Shown one piece after another: positions 51,631-59,968 of a stretch of 64,000 nt of DNA. Origin of the DNA: CAYRHN01 sp964424115 (lineage in GTDB: Bacteria > Chloroflexota > Anaerolineae > Anaerolineales > Anaerolineaceae); NCBI GenBank assembly GCA_964424115.1, contig CAYRHN010000005.1:62001-126000 (forward strand), read 5' to 3'. Position 1 is the first letter of the stretch. Every line of letters begins with the position of its first letter. A program made the translations under genes and the position numbers. The notes under the pieces are model-generated. The model ran no database searches and was not told where the DNA came from. It saw only the letters and a program-made list of their open reading frames with translations.

Positions 51631-52659
51631 ATGCATTACAAGCTGGCATTGGTTGGATTTGGCAACGTAGGAAAGGCGTTTGCGCGGCTGCTTGTGCGCA
51701 AACAGGAGGCGCTCGAACACCGGTTTGGAATCACCTATTCGATCACCGGTATCGCCACAGCGCACCATGGCATTGCCATCCAGCCGAATGGCCTCCCATT
51801 GGAAGAGATTCTCAAGTTGGCTGAACAGGGGGAATGGAGCTTGAAGGAATTTTCCGCCTGGGAGGTTAATTCGGTGGATGATTTTGTACACTCGGTTCCG
51901 GCAGATGTGCTTTTTGAAAATTCACCGGTCAATCACGAGACCGGGCAACCCGCCGTGAATTACTTGAACGCCGCTCTGGGACGAGGAATGCACGCAGTGA
52001 CAGCCAACAAAGGACCAGTGGTGCACGCTTACCGCGATCTGACAGCCCTGGCGGGACAGGTAGGCAAGCGCTTCATGTTCGAATCCAGCGTAATGGATGG
52101 AGCGCCGATCTTCTCGCTCTTCCGCGGACCGCTACCGTTGGTGGATTTACGCGGATTCATCGGCATCCTTAACTCCTGCACCAACCTGCTTCTGGAACGC
52201 ATGGGGAACGGAGAGAGCTTTGAGGAGGCAGTCAGATATGCCCAATCAATCGGCATTGCCGAAACTGACCCAAGCGCTGATATTGACGGCTGGGACGCGG
52301 CGATCAAAGTATCGGCGCTCTCAACCGTGCTGATGGGCATTCCACTGCTGCCGCAACAGGTAGCGCGGGAAGGAATTCGCGGCATTAGCACGGAGATGAT
52401 ACAGGAGGCTCGCAAGGCAGGCAAACGTTGGAAATTGGTCTGCCGGGCCCAGCGTGATGGGGATATCCTGCGCGCGCAGGTGAAGCCGGAAATGGTCGAA
52501 GCCACCTCGCCGCTGTTCGCCATTGGCGGAACAAGCTCTTATGTACAATTCGAACTGGATACGCTGCCTGGACTAGGAATCGTGGAAAGCAATCCCGGCC
52601 CAGAAACAACCGCTTACGGCCTGCTGGCCGATTTCATTAATGCGGTACGCGGAGCTTGA
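51631..52659 (+). CDS. hom: Homoserine dehydrogenase
   Basis: A 342-residue NAD(P)-dependent enzyme that reduces aspartate semialdehyde to homoserine for threonine and methionine synthesis. The N-terminal GFGNVGKAFARLL turn binds the nucleotide. TANKGPVVHAY and GILNSCTNLLLERM match the catalytic core, and DGWDAAIK the substrate loop. It is the short form without an ACT domain, so feedback by threonine is not expected from this chain. GGAGGAATT precedes the start. The DUF559-type gene begins one base after its stop. Confidence 0.9.
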   Translation: MHYKLALVGFGNVGKAFARLLVRKQEALEHRFGITYSITGIATAHHGIAIQPNGLPLEEILKLAEQGEWSLKEFSAWEVNSVDDFVHSVPADVLFENSPVNHETGQPAVNYLNAALGRGMHAVTANKGPVVHAYRDLTALAGQVGKRFMFESSVMDGAPIFSLFRGPLPLVDLRGFIGILNSCTNLLLERMGNGESFEEAVRYAQSIGIAETDPSADIDGWDAAIKVSALSTVLMGIPLLPQQVAREGIRGISTEMIQEARKAGKRWKLVCRAQRDGDILRAQVKPEMVEATSPLFAIGGTSSYVQFELDTLPGLGIVESNPGPETTAYGLLADFINAVRGA

Positions 52660-52660
52660 G

Positions 52661-53662
52661 ATGGGCGACGTGTATTGGCTGGGCGGAGCAACCCTGGCGG
52701 GGTTAGAGAAGGAAATCAGCCGCCTGGGAATCCGCACAGAGTGGATTGAAGAAACGCATTGGATCGGGACGGCTGCGCAACGAAACCGGAGTGGTGGAAA
52801 CGCGCCGGCATTTAGCTGGCCGGCACTGCCAGGGCTGGAGACGCGCCTGGTGTTGGATGCCACTCGAGCAATTGCTGCCGCTGAGCGCAGCCTGGTGGTG
52901 GTGGCAACCCCAACCAATGTTGCTTTGCTGGCTTCACCGCGCGCAGTCGGGCGGCTGAACCTGATCCCGGCGGGGCAGATCACCGCCTGGGGCAGCCTGC
53001 CGACCGGCAGTACGTGGGAACAGATAAGCCAGGCTTGCGGGCTGCCAGCACTGGTTGAATCTGGCCGCGCACCGCAACATGCAGTGGGAATGCTCTTTCC
53101 GCCCCCAGCAGCACAACCAGTCCCGGTTGCCGAAACAGCACAAATTGACCTGCCGCCGGAGCTGCTGGAACGCTGCGCGAATCTGCGCATGGAAATCCAG
53201 CAGCCAGAAGAATTGCTCTGGCAGCTATTGGATGGGCGGCAGATCAACCAGGCTGAATTCTCGCGCGCCCAGGAGTTGGATGGGCAAATTCTGGATTTCT
53301 TCTGTCCGCAGGCAGGGCTGGTAGTTTTAGTGGATCACCGCAACGAAATGGAGGATGCCCGGCGGATGCACGTGTTCGCTCAACACGGATTGCGCGTGCT
53401 GCGCTTTTGGAACAGCCAGGTAATCGAGGATACGCCCGAAGTGCTGCAGGCCATCTGGCAGGCGGTTTCGGGTGGAGTTTCCACTGCCCCCAAGCCTGAG
53501 GCCGAGGCAACCGGCACTACAGAAGGAGAACTTTTCTCTCCAAAGGGCGGTATTGAAGGCCTGAACACGCTGTTCCAACGGATGAAACCAGGCGGGCGAG
53601 GATGGTTGGTGGAAACCGCCTCCGGGCAGCCGGTCACTTTTATCGTTGGAGAAGGCCTATGA
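52661..53662 (+). CDS. Protein with a DUF559/VSR-like nuclease fold at its C-terminus
   Basis: A 333-residue protein starting one base after hom ends (TGAGATG). The N-terminal ~200 residues have no recognised family (segments such as VVVATPTNVALLASPRAVG). Residues ~215-275 fit DUF559: LVVLVDHRNEMEDARRMHVF followed by LRVLRFWNSQVIED and PEVLQAIW. DUF559 domains belong to the restriction-endonuclease-like fold, but the IEVDG-type acid is here LVD and activity is uncertain. It overlaps folK by four bases, so it is co-expressed with folate genes. Confidence 0.55.
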   Translation: MGDVYWLGGATLAGLEKEISRLGIRTEWIEETHWIGTAAQRNRSGGNAPAFSWPALPGLETRLVLDATRAIAAAERSLVVVATPTNVALLASPRAVGRLNLIPAGQITAWGSLPTGSTWEQISQACGLPALVESGRAPQHAVGMLFPPPAAQPVPVAETAQIDLPPELLERCANLRMEIQQPEELLWQLLDGRQINQAEFSRAQELDGQILDFFCPQAGLVVLVDHRNEMEDARRMHVFAQHGLRVLRFWNSQVIEDTPEVLQAIWQAVSGGVSTAPKPEAEATGTTEGELFSPKGGIEGLNTLFQRMKPGGRGWLVETASGQPVTFIVGEGL

Positions 53663-54135
53663 TCGTGCACGTATACCTTGGACTGGGAACCAACCTGGGG
53701 GAACGAGAAGCCAATTTACATGCCGCCGCGGCAGCACTGTCGCCAGCCGTACACATCCTACGCGCCTCTACAATCATTGAAACCGAGCCATGGGGATACA
53801 AAGAACAACCGCGCTTTCTCAACCAGGTACTGGAAGCAGAGACAAGCCTCTCGCCGCACCAATTACTGGCCTATGTAAAGGCCCTGGAAGCACGCCTGGG
53901 GCGTGCACCTAGTTTCCGCTACGGGCCGCGCCTGATCGATATTGATATTCTCTTCTACGGGGAAGAAACGATCCATCTCAACGACCTGATCATCCCGCAT
54001 CCACGGCTTGCCGAGCGTGAATTTGTGCTACGGCCGTTGTGCGAGATAGCGCCCGACCTGCGCCACCCACAGACGGGTAAGAGCATGAAGGAACTGTTGA
54101 ACGCGCTGGAATCCGCCAAAGGAAACACGCCGTGA
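53659..54135 (+). CDS. folK: 2-amino-4-hydroxy-6-hydroxymethyldihydropteridine pyrophosphokinase
   Basis: A 158-residue enzyme that transfers pyrophosphate from ATP to the pterin in folate synthesis. Family segments are all present: YLGLGTNLGEREANL, ETEPWGYKEQPRFLNQV, RYGPRLIDIDILFYG and IPHPRLAEREFVLRPL. The ATG at 53659 overlaps the previous stop (ATGA), and TTGGAGAAGG is upstream. A longer frame from 53602 is discarded. folP follows with a four-base overlap. Confidence 0.92.
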   Translation: MIVHVYLGLGTNLGEREANLHAAAAALSPAVHILRASTIIETEPWGYKEQPRFLNQVLEAETSLSPHQLLAYVKALEARLGRAPSFRYGPRLIDIDILFYGEETIHLNDLIIPHPRLAEREFVLRPLCEIAPDLRHPQTGKSMKELLNALESAKGNTP

Positions 54136-55010
54136 GAAAAAGAACCGACCTTCCACCCTGGGGGACGCGCACTTTCGTGATGGGCATTCTCAATATCACC
54201 CCGGATAGCTTCTCGGGGGATGGTTTGTTGGTAAAACAAGACGCAGTAGCAGTGGCGCTGGCGCGCGCACGGCGGTTTGCCGCTGCAGGGGCAGATATCC
54301 TGGATGTAGGCGGAGAAAGCACCCGTCCGGGTGCAGAAGCGGTGAGCGAAGAGGAAGAACTGGCGCGCGTCTTACCGGTGGTCAGGGCGCTGGCGGAATC
54401 GGAATTGAATGTACTGATCTCGGTGGACACTTCCAAGGCCTCAGTGGCGGAAGCGGTTTTGGAGGCGGGTGCGGATTGGATCAACGATGTGTGGGCTTTA
54501 CGGGCCGACCCACGCCTGCCAGAAGTGATGGCGCGCAGCGGTGCACCGATGGTGCTGATGCACAACCGCAGCACGCCCGCCAATGCCGAGGTGCAGACAC
54601 GCCTTGGGGGACGGTATATTGGAACTCAATATACCGACTTGATAGTGGAAGTCAAAAGTGAACTGATGGAAAGCGTGGAACTGGCCCTGGCAGCAGGGGT
54701 CCGGCGAGAAAATATCCTCCTCGATCCGGGGATCGGTTTTGGCAAAAGCGTGGAGCAAAATTTGGAGCTGATGGACCGCCTGGCGGAAATTTGCGAGCTG
54801 GGTTTTCCAGTGCTGATCGGCCCTTCGCGAAAATCCTTTATCGGGTACACCCTTAATCTGCCGCCAGACCAACGCATGGAAGGAACCGCGGCGGCGGTAG
54901 CGGTAGGAATCGCGCGCGGAGCGGATGTGGTGCGTGTACATGATGTAGAAATCATGGTACGCGTAGCGCGCATGACAGATGCAATCGTGCGTCGAAGAGC
55001 AGTTATTTGA
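54132..55010 (+). CDS. folP: Dihydropteroate synthase
   Basis: A 292-residue TIM-barrel enzyme joining p-aminobenzoate to the pterin made by FolK. Signatures are GILNITPDSFSGDG, DVGGESTRPGA, SVDTSKASVAEAVLEAGADW, GPSRKSFIG and VRVHDV. It starts with GTG at 54132, overlapping the folK stop by four bases (GTGA). FolK and FolP are two consecutive steps of one pathway, hence the coupling. The length is slightly above the usual ~270-285. Confidence 0.93.
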   Translation: MRKRTDLPPWGTRTFVMGILNITPDSFSGDGLLVKQDAVAVALARARRFAAAGADILDVGGESTRPGAEAVSEEEELARVLPVVRALAESELNVLISVDTSKASVAEAVLEAGADWINDVWALRADPRLPEVMARSGAPMVLMHNRSTPANAEVQTRLGGRYIGTQYTDLIVEVKSELMESVELALAAGVRRENILLDPGIGFGKSVEQNLELMDRLAEICELGFPVLIGPSRKSFIGYTLNLPPDQRMEGTAAAVAVGIARGADVVRVHDVEIMVRVARMTDAIVRRRAVI

Positions 55011-55035
55011 CTTTTTAGATAATTAATGTAAAAAT
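55007..55035 (+). promoter_or_regulatory. Candidate promoter of the 2-oxoacid dehydrogenase operon
   Basis: TTGACT (55007-55012) overlaps the end of folP; 17 bp later lies AAAAAT preceded by TGT. It would give a 5' leader of about 100 bases, which contains a CACAAAGA / TCTTTGTG hairpin (55074-55101). Confidence 0.45.
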
Positions 55036-55144
55036 ATTAACGGTAAGCACGTATGCGGGCTTTCCCCACAAGACACAAAGAATCCTAAAAGCCTCTTTGT
55101 GCCTTGATGGTTAACAATCAATCTGTTTCTAAGGAGGCGAACCG

Positions 55145-56137
55145 ATGGATGTTTCCAACCTTCCCGGCGAAACCAAGCGGGAAATGTACTGGATGATGCT
55201 ACTGGCACGGAGATTGGATGAGCGTGCCTGGGTGATGCACCGCCAGGGCAAGATCGCTTTTCACATCTCCGGCATCGGCCACGAGGCAGCCCAGGTGGGC
55301 GCTGCTTTTGCGCTGAAACGCGGCTACGACTGGGTAACCCCCTACTACCGCGACCTGGCATTGATGTTATGCCTGGGATATACCCCACGCCAGTTTGTGC
55401 TCAGTCTGATGGGCAAGCGCGAAGAACCCAATTCAGGCGGACGGCAAATGCCCAGCCACTGGAATTTACGGGCAGCCAATGCTGTCAGTCATTCGGCCCC
55501 AGTAGCCACGCAGTCTGTGCATGCTTCTGGGATCGGCCTGGCAATCAAGATGAACAAAGAAGATAAGGTGGTGCTTTCCACCATTGGCGAAGGTTCTACC
55601 TCCCAGGGTGAATGGTACGAAGCAGTCAACTGGGCTGCGGTGCACAAATTGCCGGTAATTTTCCTGGTGCAAAATAATCAGTATGCCATCTCGGTGCGGC
55701 CGGAACAGCAAATGGCTGTGCCCAGTTCGGCTGACAAGGCTTGCGGGTTGGGACTGACCGGCTACACGGTGGATGGGACGAACGTTTTCGCCGTGTATGA
55801 AGGAGTAAAACGGGCGGTGGACCTGGCGCGCGGCGGTGGGGGGCCGACGTTGATCGAGGCGCGCATGTACCGCATCACTCCGCACTCTTCAGACGACGAC
55901 GACCGCTCCTACCGCTCGCGGGAGGAAGTGTACGAGAACAAGAAAAAAGACCCGTTGCTGGTGGTGCGCACCACCCTGGAAAGCGAGGGACTGATCAAAG
56001 AAGCAGATGTTAACGAGATGGAAGCAAAAGCCAAGGAAATGGTGGAGGAGGCGGTACAGTATGCTGAAAAAGCGCCCTATCCTTCCCCAGAAGAGGGCTA
56101 TTACCCGGTGTATGCCGAAGAGGTGCGCCATGGCTGA
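55145..56137 (+). CDS. 2-oxoacid dehydrogenase E1 component, alpha subunit
   Basis: A 330-residue thiamine-diphosphate enzyme subunit that decarboxylates a 2-oxoacid. The cofactor motif is GEGSTSQGEWYEAVNWAA followed by FLVQNNQYAIS. HISGIGHEAAQVG and DWVTPYYRDLALML fit the branched-chain/pyruvate E1-alpha family, and the SYRSREEV phosphorylation-loop-like region is present. It starts after AAGGAGGCG. It overlaps E1-beta by eight bases. Branched-chain versus pyruvate specificity cannot be settled by eye, so I leave the symbol blank. Confidence 0.88.
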   Translation: MDVSNLPGETKREMYWMMLLARRLDERAWVMHRQGKIAFHISGIGHEAAQVGAAFALKRGYDWVTPYYRDLALMLCLGYTPRQFVLSLMGKREEPNSGGRQMPSHWNLRAANAVSHSAPVATQSVHASGIGLAIKMNKEDKVVLSTIGEGSTSQGEWYEAVNWAAVHKLPVIFLVQNNQYAISVRPEQQMAVPSSADKACGLGLTGYTVDGTNVFAVYEGVKRAVDLARGGGGPTLIEARMYRITPHSSDDDDRSYRSREEVYENKKKDPLLVVRTTLESEGLIKEADVNEMEAKAKEMVEEAVQYAEKAPYPSPEEGYYPVYAEEVRHG

Positions 56138-57113
56138 AATGACCCTGATCGAAGCCGTCCGGCAGGCAATGGATGAAGAGCTGGCGCGCGACCCGCGCAC
56201 TTTCATCGTGGGCGAGGATGTGGGCGTACGCGGAGGCGTATTCCGCGCCACGGTTGGTCTATTCGACAAATACGGCCCGGAGCGGGTGATCGATTCCCCG
56301 CTGGCGGAACTTTCCATCGTGGGGGTGGGAATCGGTGCGGCGCTGTATGGGATGCACCCGATCTGCGAGATCCAATTCGCAGATTTCATCTACCCGGCTT
56401 TTAACCAGATCTTGAGCGAAGCCGCCAAGATGTGCTACCGTTCCAACGGAGAATGGACTGTTCCCATGGTGATCCGTGCACCGTACGGGGGCGGGATCGG
56501 CGGGGGGTTGTACCACTCACAAAGCGTGGAGGCCTTCTTCGCCCATATTCCCGGCTTGAAAGTGGTGATTCCCTCCAATCCATACGACGCCAAGGGACTG
56601 CTCAAGTCGGCTGTACGAGACCCCAACCCGATCATTTTCCTGGAGCCGAAGAAAGGCTACCGGTTGATCAAAGGAGAAGTGCCTGAAGGCGAATATACCG
56701 TTCCGATCGGTCCGGCCAAGGTGACCCGCGCGGGAAACGATGTGAGCGTATTCGCCTATGGAATGATGCACCATTATGCCCTGCAGGCAGCTGAAAAAGT
56801 GGCCGCGGAGGGAATCCAGGCCGAGGTGGTAGATCTGCGCACGCTCTACCCGGTAGACCGTGAGAGCGTGCTGGAATCTGTTCGCAAAACGGGAAAGGCG
56901 CTGATCGTGCATGAAGATAACCTGACCGGCGGATACGGGGCTGAGATCGCAGCCACCATCGCCGAACAGGGTTTCCAATTCCTGGATGCGCCAGTGCGGC
57001 GCCTGGCCGGCCCGGACGTGCCAGCGGTGCCCTTCAGCCACCCGCTGCAGGACTGGTTCATGGTCAGCACGGATAAGATTGCGGATGCTATTCGCAAACT
57101 AGCGGCTTATTAG
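56130..57113 (+). CDS. 2-oxoacid dehydrogenase E1 component, beta subunit
   Basis: A 327-residue transketolase-like beta chain that completes the E1 active site. The N-terminus has TLIEAVRQAMDEELARDP and GEDVGVRGGVFRAT, followed by the ERVIDSPLAE segment. The C-terminal domain has VVDLRTLYPVDRESVLES and GGYGAEIAATI. The ATG at 56130 overlaps the E1-alpha stop by eight bases, with AGGTG upstream. A longer reading frame upstream is not used because it lies inside E1-alpha. Confidence 0.9.
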   Translation: MAEMTLIEAVRQAMDEELARDPRTFIVGEDVGVRGGVFRATVGLFDKYGPERVIDSPLAELSIVGVGIGAALYGMHPICEIQFADFIYPAFNQILSEAAKMCYRSNGEWTVPMVIRAPYGGGIGGGLYHSQSVEAFFAHIPGLKVVIPSNPYDAKGLLKSAVRDPNPIIFLEPKKGYRLIKGEVPEGEYTVPIGPAKVTRAGNDVSVFAYGMMHHYALQAAEKVAAEGIQAEVVDLRTLYPVDRESVLESVRKTGKALIVHEDNLTGGYGAEIAATIAEQGFQFLDAPVRRLAGPDVPAVPFSHPLQDWFMVSTDKIADAIRKLAAY

Positions 57114-57121
57114 GAGGGCTT

Positions 57122-58471
57122 ATGGCAACGAAAGTGATCATGCCTCAATTGGGTGAATCGGTGGTGGAAGGGACCATCACCAAATGGTTGTTCAAAGAAG
57201 GTGACCCGATCCAGGAACTGGATGCGCTGCTAGAAGTGAACACCGATAAAGTGGATACTGAGATCCCTGCTCCGGCAGGCGGGGTGGTACTCAAACTGCT
57301 TTACCCGGAAGGCACTACCTTGCATGCCGGGACAGTGATCGCCTGGATCGGAAAACCCGGTGAAGCTGTCCCTGGCGAAGCCGGCCCATCTGGAGAGCAT
57401 GCCGTACAGGCTGCCCCAGCTGCCGCCGCCATTCCGGCTGCGGCGCTCACAACTTCCGGCCAACCCGGGCGCAGCCGAGAACTGGGCTTTATTTCCCCGG
57501 TGGTGGCGCGGCTGGCAGGTGAAAACAACCTGGACCTGGCGCTGGTAAACGGCACAGGTGAGGGCGGACGCATCACCAAGAAGGATGTACTGGCCTATCT
57601 GGAAGCGCAGAAAAAAACCGCAGCGGAGGCCGAGAAACCCGCCTGGGAGACCCCTGGTGAAGGCGACCTTTTCCGCCCGACTGAATTGATGTTCGGTGAC
57701 AACCCCTTGCCTCCATCTTCGGCCACACCTCCAGCGCCCAAAACGCCAATAGCACCTTCGGCAGCGCTACCAACCCCACCGCCTTCCACGCAACCCGGCG
57801 ATGTGCTGGTTCCACTCACGCCAGTGCGCAAGGCCATCGCCGAGCATATGGTATTCAGCAAGCAAACTTCTCCGCATGTGACCACGGTAATGGAAGCCAA
57901 TATGCAGCGTGTGCTGGCCCATCGCGACCTGAACAAGCCGCTCTTTGAACGCGATGGAGTGCGCCTGACCCTGACAGCCTATTTCATGATGGCATTAGTG
58001 GCTGCCCTGAAGGCCGTCCCGCAGGCCAATTCCTCCTGGACAGAGCAGGGTATCCTGCTGCACAAAGCGATCCACCTGGGCATGGCCGTTTCGCTGGGCG
58101 CGGAAGGGCTGATCGTACCGGTGATCAAACACGCCGATGGGCTTTCGCTGCTGGGTATGGCACGCGCGGTGAACGACCTGGCAGAACGCGCCCGCGCCCA
58201 CCGCCTGCAGCCGGACGAGGTGAAAGGCGGCACTTTTACCCTCACCAATCACGGCACAGGGCGCTCGCTATTTGCCACCCCGGTGATTAACCAGCCGCAA
58301 TGCGGCATCTTGGGGGCGGGCATGCTGCAAAAGCGCGCGGTGGTGATCGATGACGCCATCGCGATCAGGCCAATGGTGTATCTCTCCTTCACCTTTGACC
58401 ACCGCATCCTGGACGGGTCCTCGGCAGATACCTTCCTGGCCCATGTGGTGGATTATCTGGAAAAGATTTAG
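57122..58471 (+). CDS. Dihydrolipoamide acyltransferase (E2)
   Basis: A 449-residue core enzyme of the complex that transfers the acyl group to CoA. One lipoyl domain (1-~77) has the lipoylated K43 in NTDKVDTEI. An Ala/Pro linker, a peripheral-subunit-binding domain (~117-160: FISPVVARLAGENNLD, GRITKKDVLAYL), a second Pro-rich linker and the acyltransferase core (~225-449) follow. The catalytic HxxxDG is DHRILDG. It begins 8 bases after E1-beta and is followed by a strong hairpin before E3. Confidence 0.92.
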   Translation: MATKVIMPQLGESVVEGTITKWLFKEGDPIQELDALLEVNTDKVDTEIPAPAGGVVLKLLYPEGTTLHAGTVIAWIGKPGEAVPGEAGPSGEHAVQAAPAAAAIPAAALTTSGQPGRSRELGFISPVVARLAGENNLDLALVNGTGEGGRITKKDVLAYLEAQKKTAAEAEKPAWETPGEGDLFRPTELMFGDNPLPPSSATPPAPKTPIAPSAALPTPPPSTQPGDVLVPLTPVRKAIAEHMVFSKQTSPHVTTVMEANMQRVLAHRDLNKPLFERDGVRLTLTAYFMMALVAALKAVPQANSSWTEQGILLHKAIHLGMAVSLGAEGLIVPVIKHADGLSLLGMARAVNDLAERARAHRLQPDEVKGGTFTLTNHGTGRSLFATPVINQPQCGILGAGMLQKRAVVIDDAIAIRPMVYLSFTFDHRILDGSSADTFLAHVVDYLEKI

Positions 58472-58491
58472 TACAATAAGAAATACCAGAC

Positions 58492-58525
58492 GGGATGGTT
58501 TGCTCCGTTACGAGCAAACCATCCC
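58492..58525 (+). other. Perfect 14-bp hairpin between E2 and E3 genes
   Basis: GGGATGGTTTGCTC (58492-58505) pairs fully with GAGCAAACCATCCC (58512-58525) around CGTTAC, and lies 25 bases before E3. There is no T-run. It could be a processing or stability element that sets a different E3 level. Confidence 0.6.
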
Positions 58526-58550
58526 TGAATACAGCACAAAGAGGTATATG

Positions 58551-59951
58551 ATGAGCCAGTATGATGTGATCGTGCTTGGTGCGGGGCCGGGAGGCTACGT
58601 GTCTGCCATCCGGGCGGCGCAATTGGGGCTAAAGGCCGCAATCGTGGACAAACAATGGTTGGGAGGCGTGTGCTTGAATGTAGGCTGCATCCCCTCCAAG
58701 GCTTTGCTGAAGAACGCTGAACTGGCGCACACCCTGCGCGAGCGAGCCAAGGATTTTGGGATCGCTTTTGATAACCTGACCCTGGACTATGGCACGGCAG
58801 TAAAACGCAGCCGACAGGTTTCGGACCGACTGACCAAAGGGGTGGGCTTCCTGATGAAGAAGAACGCTATTGATGTCTTCATGGGCAGCGCCCGCTTGAG
58901 CGCGCGCAATCAGGTGAGCGTGACCGATGCCAATGGGCAAACGCAGGAACTGGAGGCGCGTAACATCATCATTGCCACCGGCGCGCACGCCGCGCCGATC
59001 CCCGGCGTGGCGGTGGATGGGCAGCATGTGCTGACCTACCACGAGGCCATCCTGCAGGATAAACTGCCCGCCTCGGTGGTGATCATCGGGGCCGGGGCGA
59101 TCGGGGTGGAATTTGCCACCATCTGGAGCTCTTACGGTACCGAGGTGACCCTGGTGGAGATGATGCCGCGCATCGTCCCGCTGGAAGACGAAGAGATCAG
59201 CGCCGAACTGGCGCGCGCCTTCAAGAAGCGCAAGATCACCCTCCTGACCGGAGCAAAGGTCCAGAGCGCCGCTGCGGGCGGGGAGAAAGGCGCGCGCGTG
59301 GTGGTGAACACCGAGGAAGGTGAGAAAGTGCTGGAAGCCGAACAGGCACTGCTGGCGATCGGCTTCAAACCCAACACAACCGGGCTGGGTCTGGAAGAGC
59401 TGGGCGTGAAGCTTGGACCGCGCGGGCATGTTGAGGTGGACGAACACATGGCAACCAACATCCCTGGCATTTGGGCGATCGGCGATGTGACCGGAAAGCT
59501 GCTGCTGGCGCATGTGGCTTCAGCGATGGGCGTGATCGCCGCCGAGAACATCGCCGGGGTGGAGAGCAGTAAGATCGATTATCGCATGGTGCCGCGCGCC
59601 ACCTTCTGCCAGCCGCAGATCGCCTCCTTTGGTCTGACCGAAGCACAGGCGCGGGAGGCCGGGCACGAGATCAAGGTAGGGCGCTTCAACTTCATCGCCA
59701 ACGGCAAGGCCCTGGGATTAGGTGAAGGATCAGGCTTCATTAAGTTGATCACGGATGCCAAATATGGCGAGATTCTGGGAGCGCACATGATCGGCCCAGA
59801 GGTCTCGGAACTGCTGCCGGAACTGACCCTGGCGCAGCGCATGGAACTGACCGCGGAGGAGATCGCGCGCAACATCCACACCCACCCGACCCTTAGCGAG
59901 GTGCTGGCCGAGGCGGCCGAGAGCGCTGAGGGGCGCGGAATCCACATGTAA
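58551..59951 (+). CDS. lpdA: Dihydrolipoyl dehydrogenase (E3)
   Basis: A 466-residue FAD/NAD disulfide oxidoreductase that reoxidises the lipoyl arm. The N-terminal FAD motif is GAGPGGYVSAIRA, the redox disulfide GGVCLNVGCIPSK, the NAD motif IIGAGAIGVEF and the C-terminal dimer His-Glu pair HTHPTLSEVL. Two ATGs are in frame (58548 and 58551); GAGG at 58541 fits the second better. It can serve other 2-oxoacid complexes and the glycine cleavage system. Confidence 0.93.
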   Translation: MSQYDVIVLGAGPGGYVSAIRAAQLGLKAAIVDKQWLGGVCLNVGCIPSKALLKNAELAHTLRERAKDFGIAFDNLTLDYGTAVKRSRQVSDRLTKGVGFLMKKNAIDVFMGSARLSARNQVSVTDANGQTQELEARNIIIATGAHAAPIPGVAVDGQHVLTYHEAILQDKLPASVVIIGAGAIGVEFATIWSSYGTEVTLVEMMPRIVPLEDEEISAELARAFKKRKITLLTGAKVQSAAAGGEKGARVVVNTEEGEKVLEAEQALLAIGFKPNTTGLGLEELGVKLGPRGHVEVDEHMATNIPGIWAIGDVTGKLLLAHVASAMGVIAAENIAGVESSKIDYRMVPRATFCQPQIASFGLTEAQAREAGHEIKVGRFNFIANGKALGLGEGSGFIKLITDAKYGEILGAHMIGPEVSELLPELTLAQRMELTAEEIARNIHTHPTLSEVLAEAAESAEGRGIHM

Positions 59952-59968
59952 GCCCGACGGCAACATCT

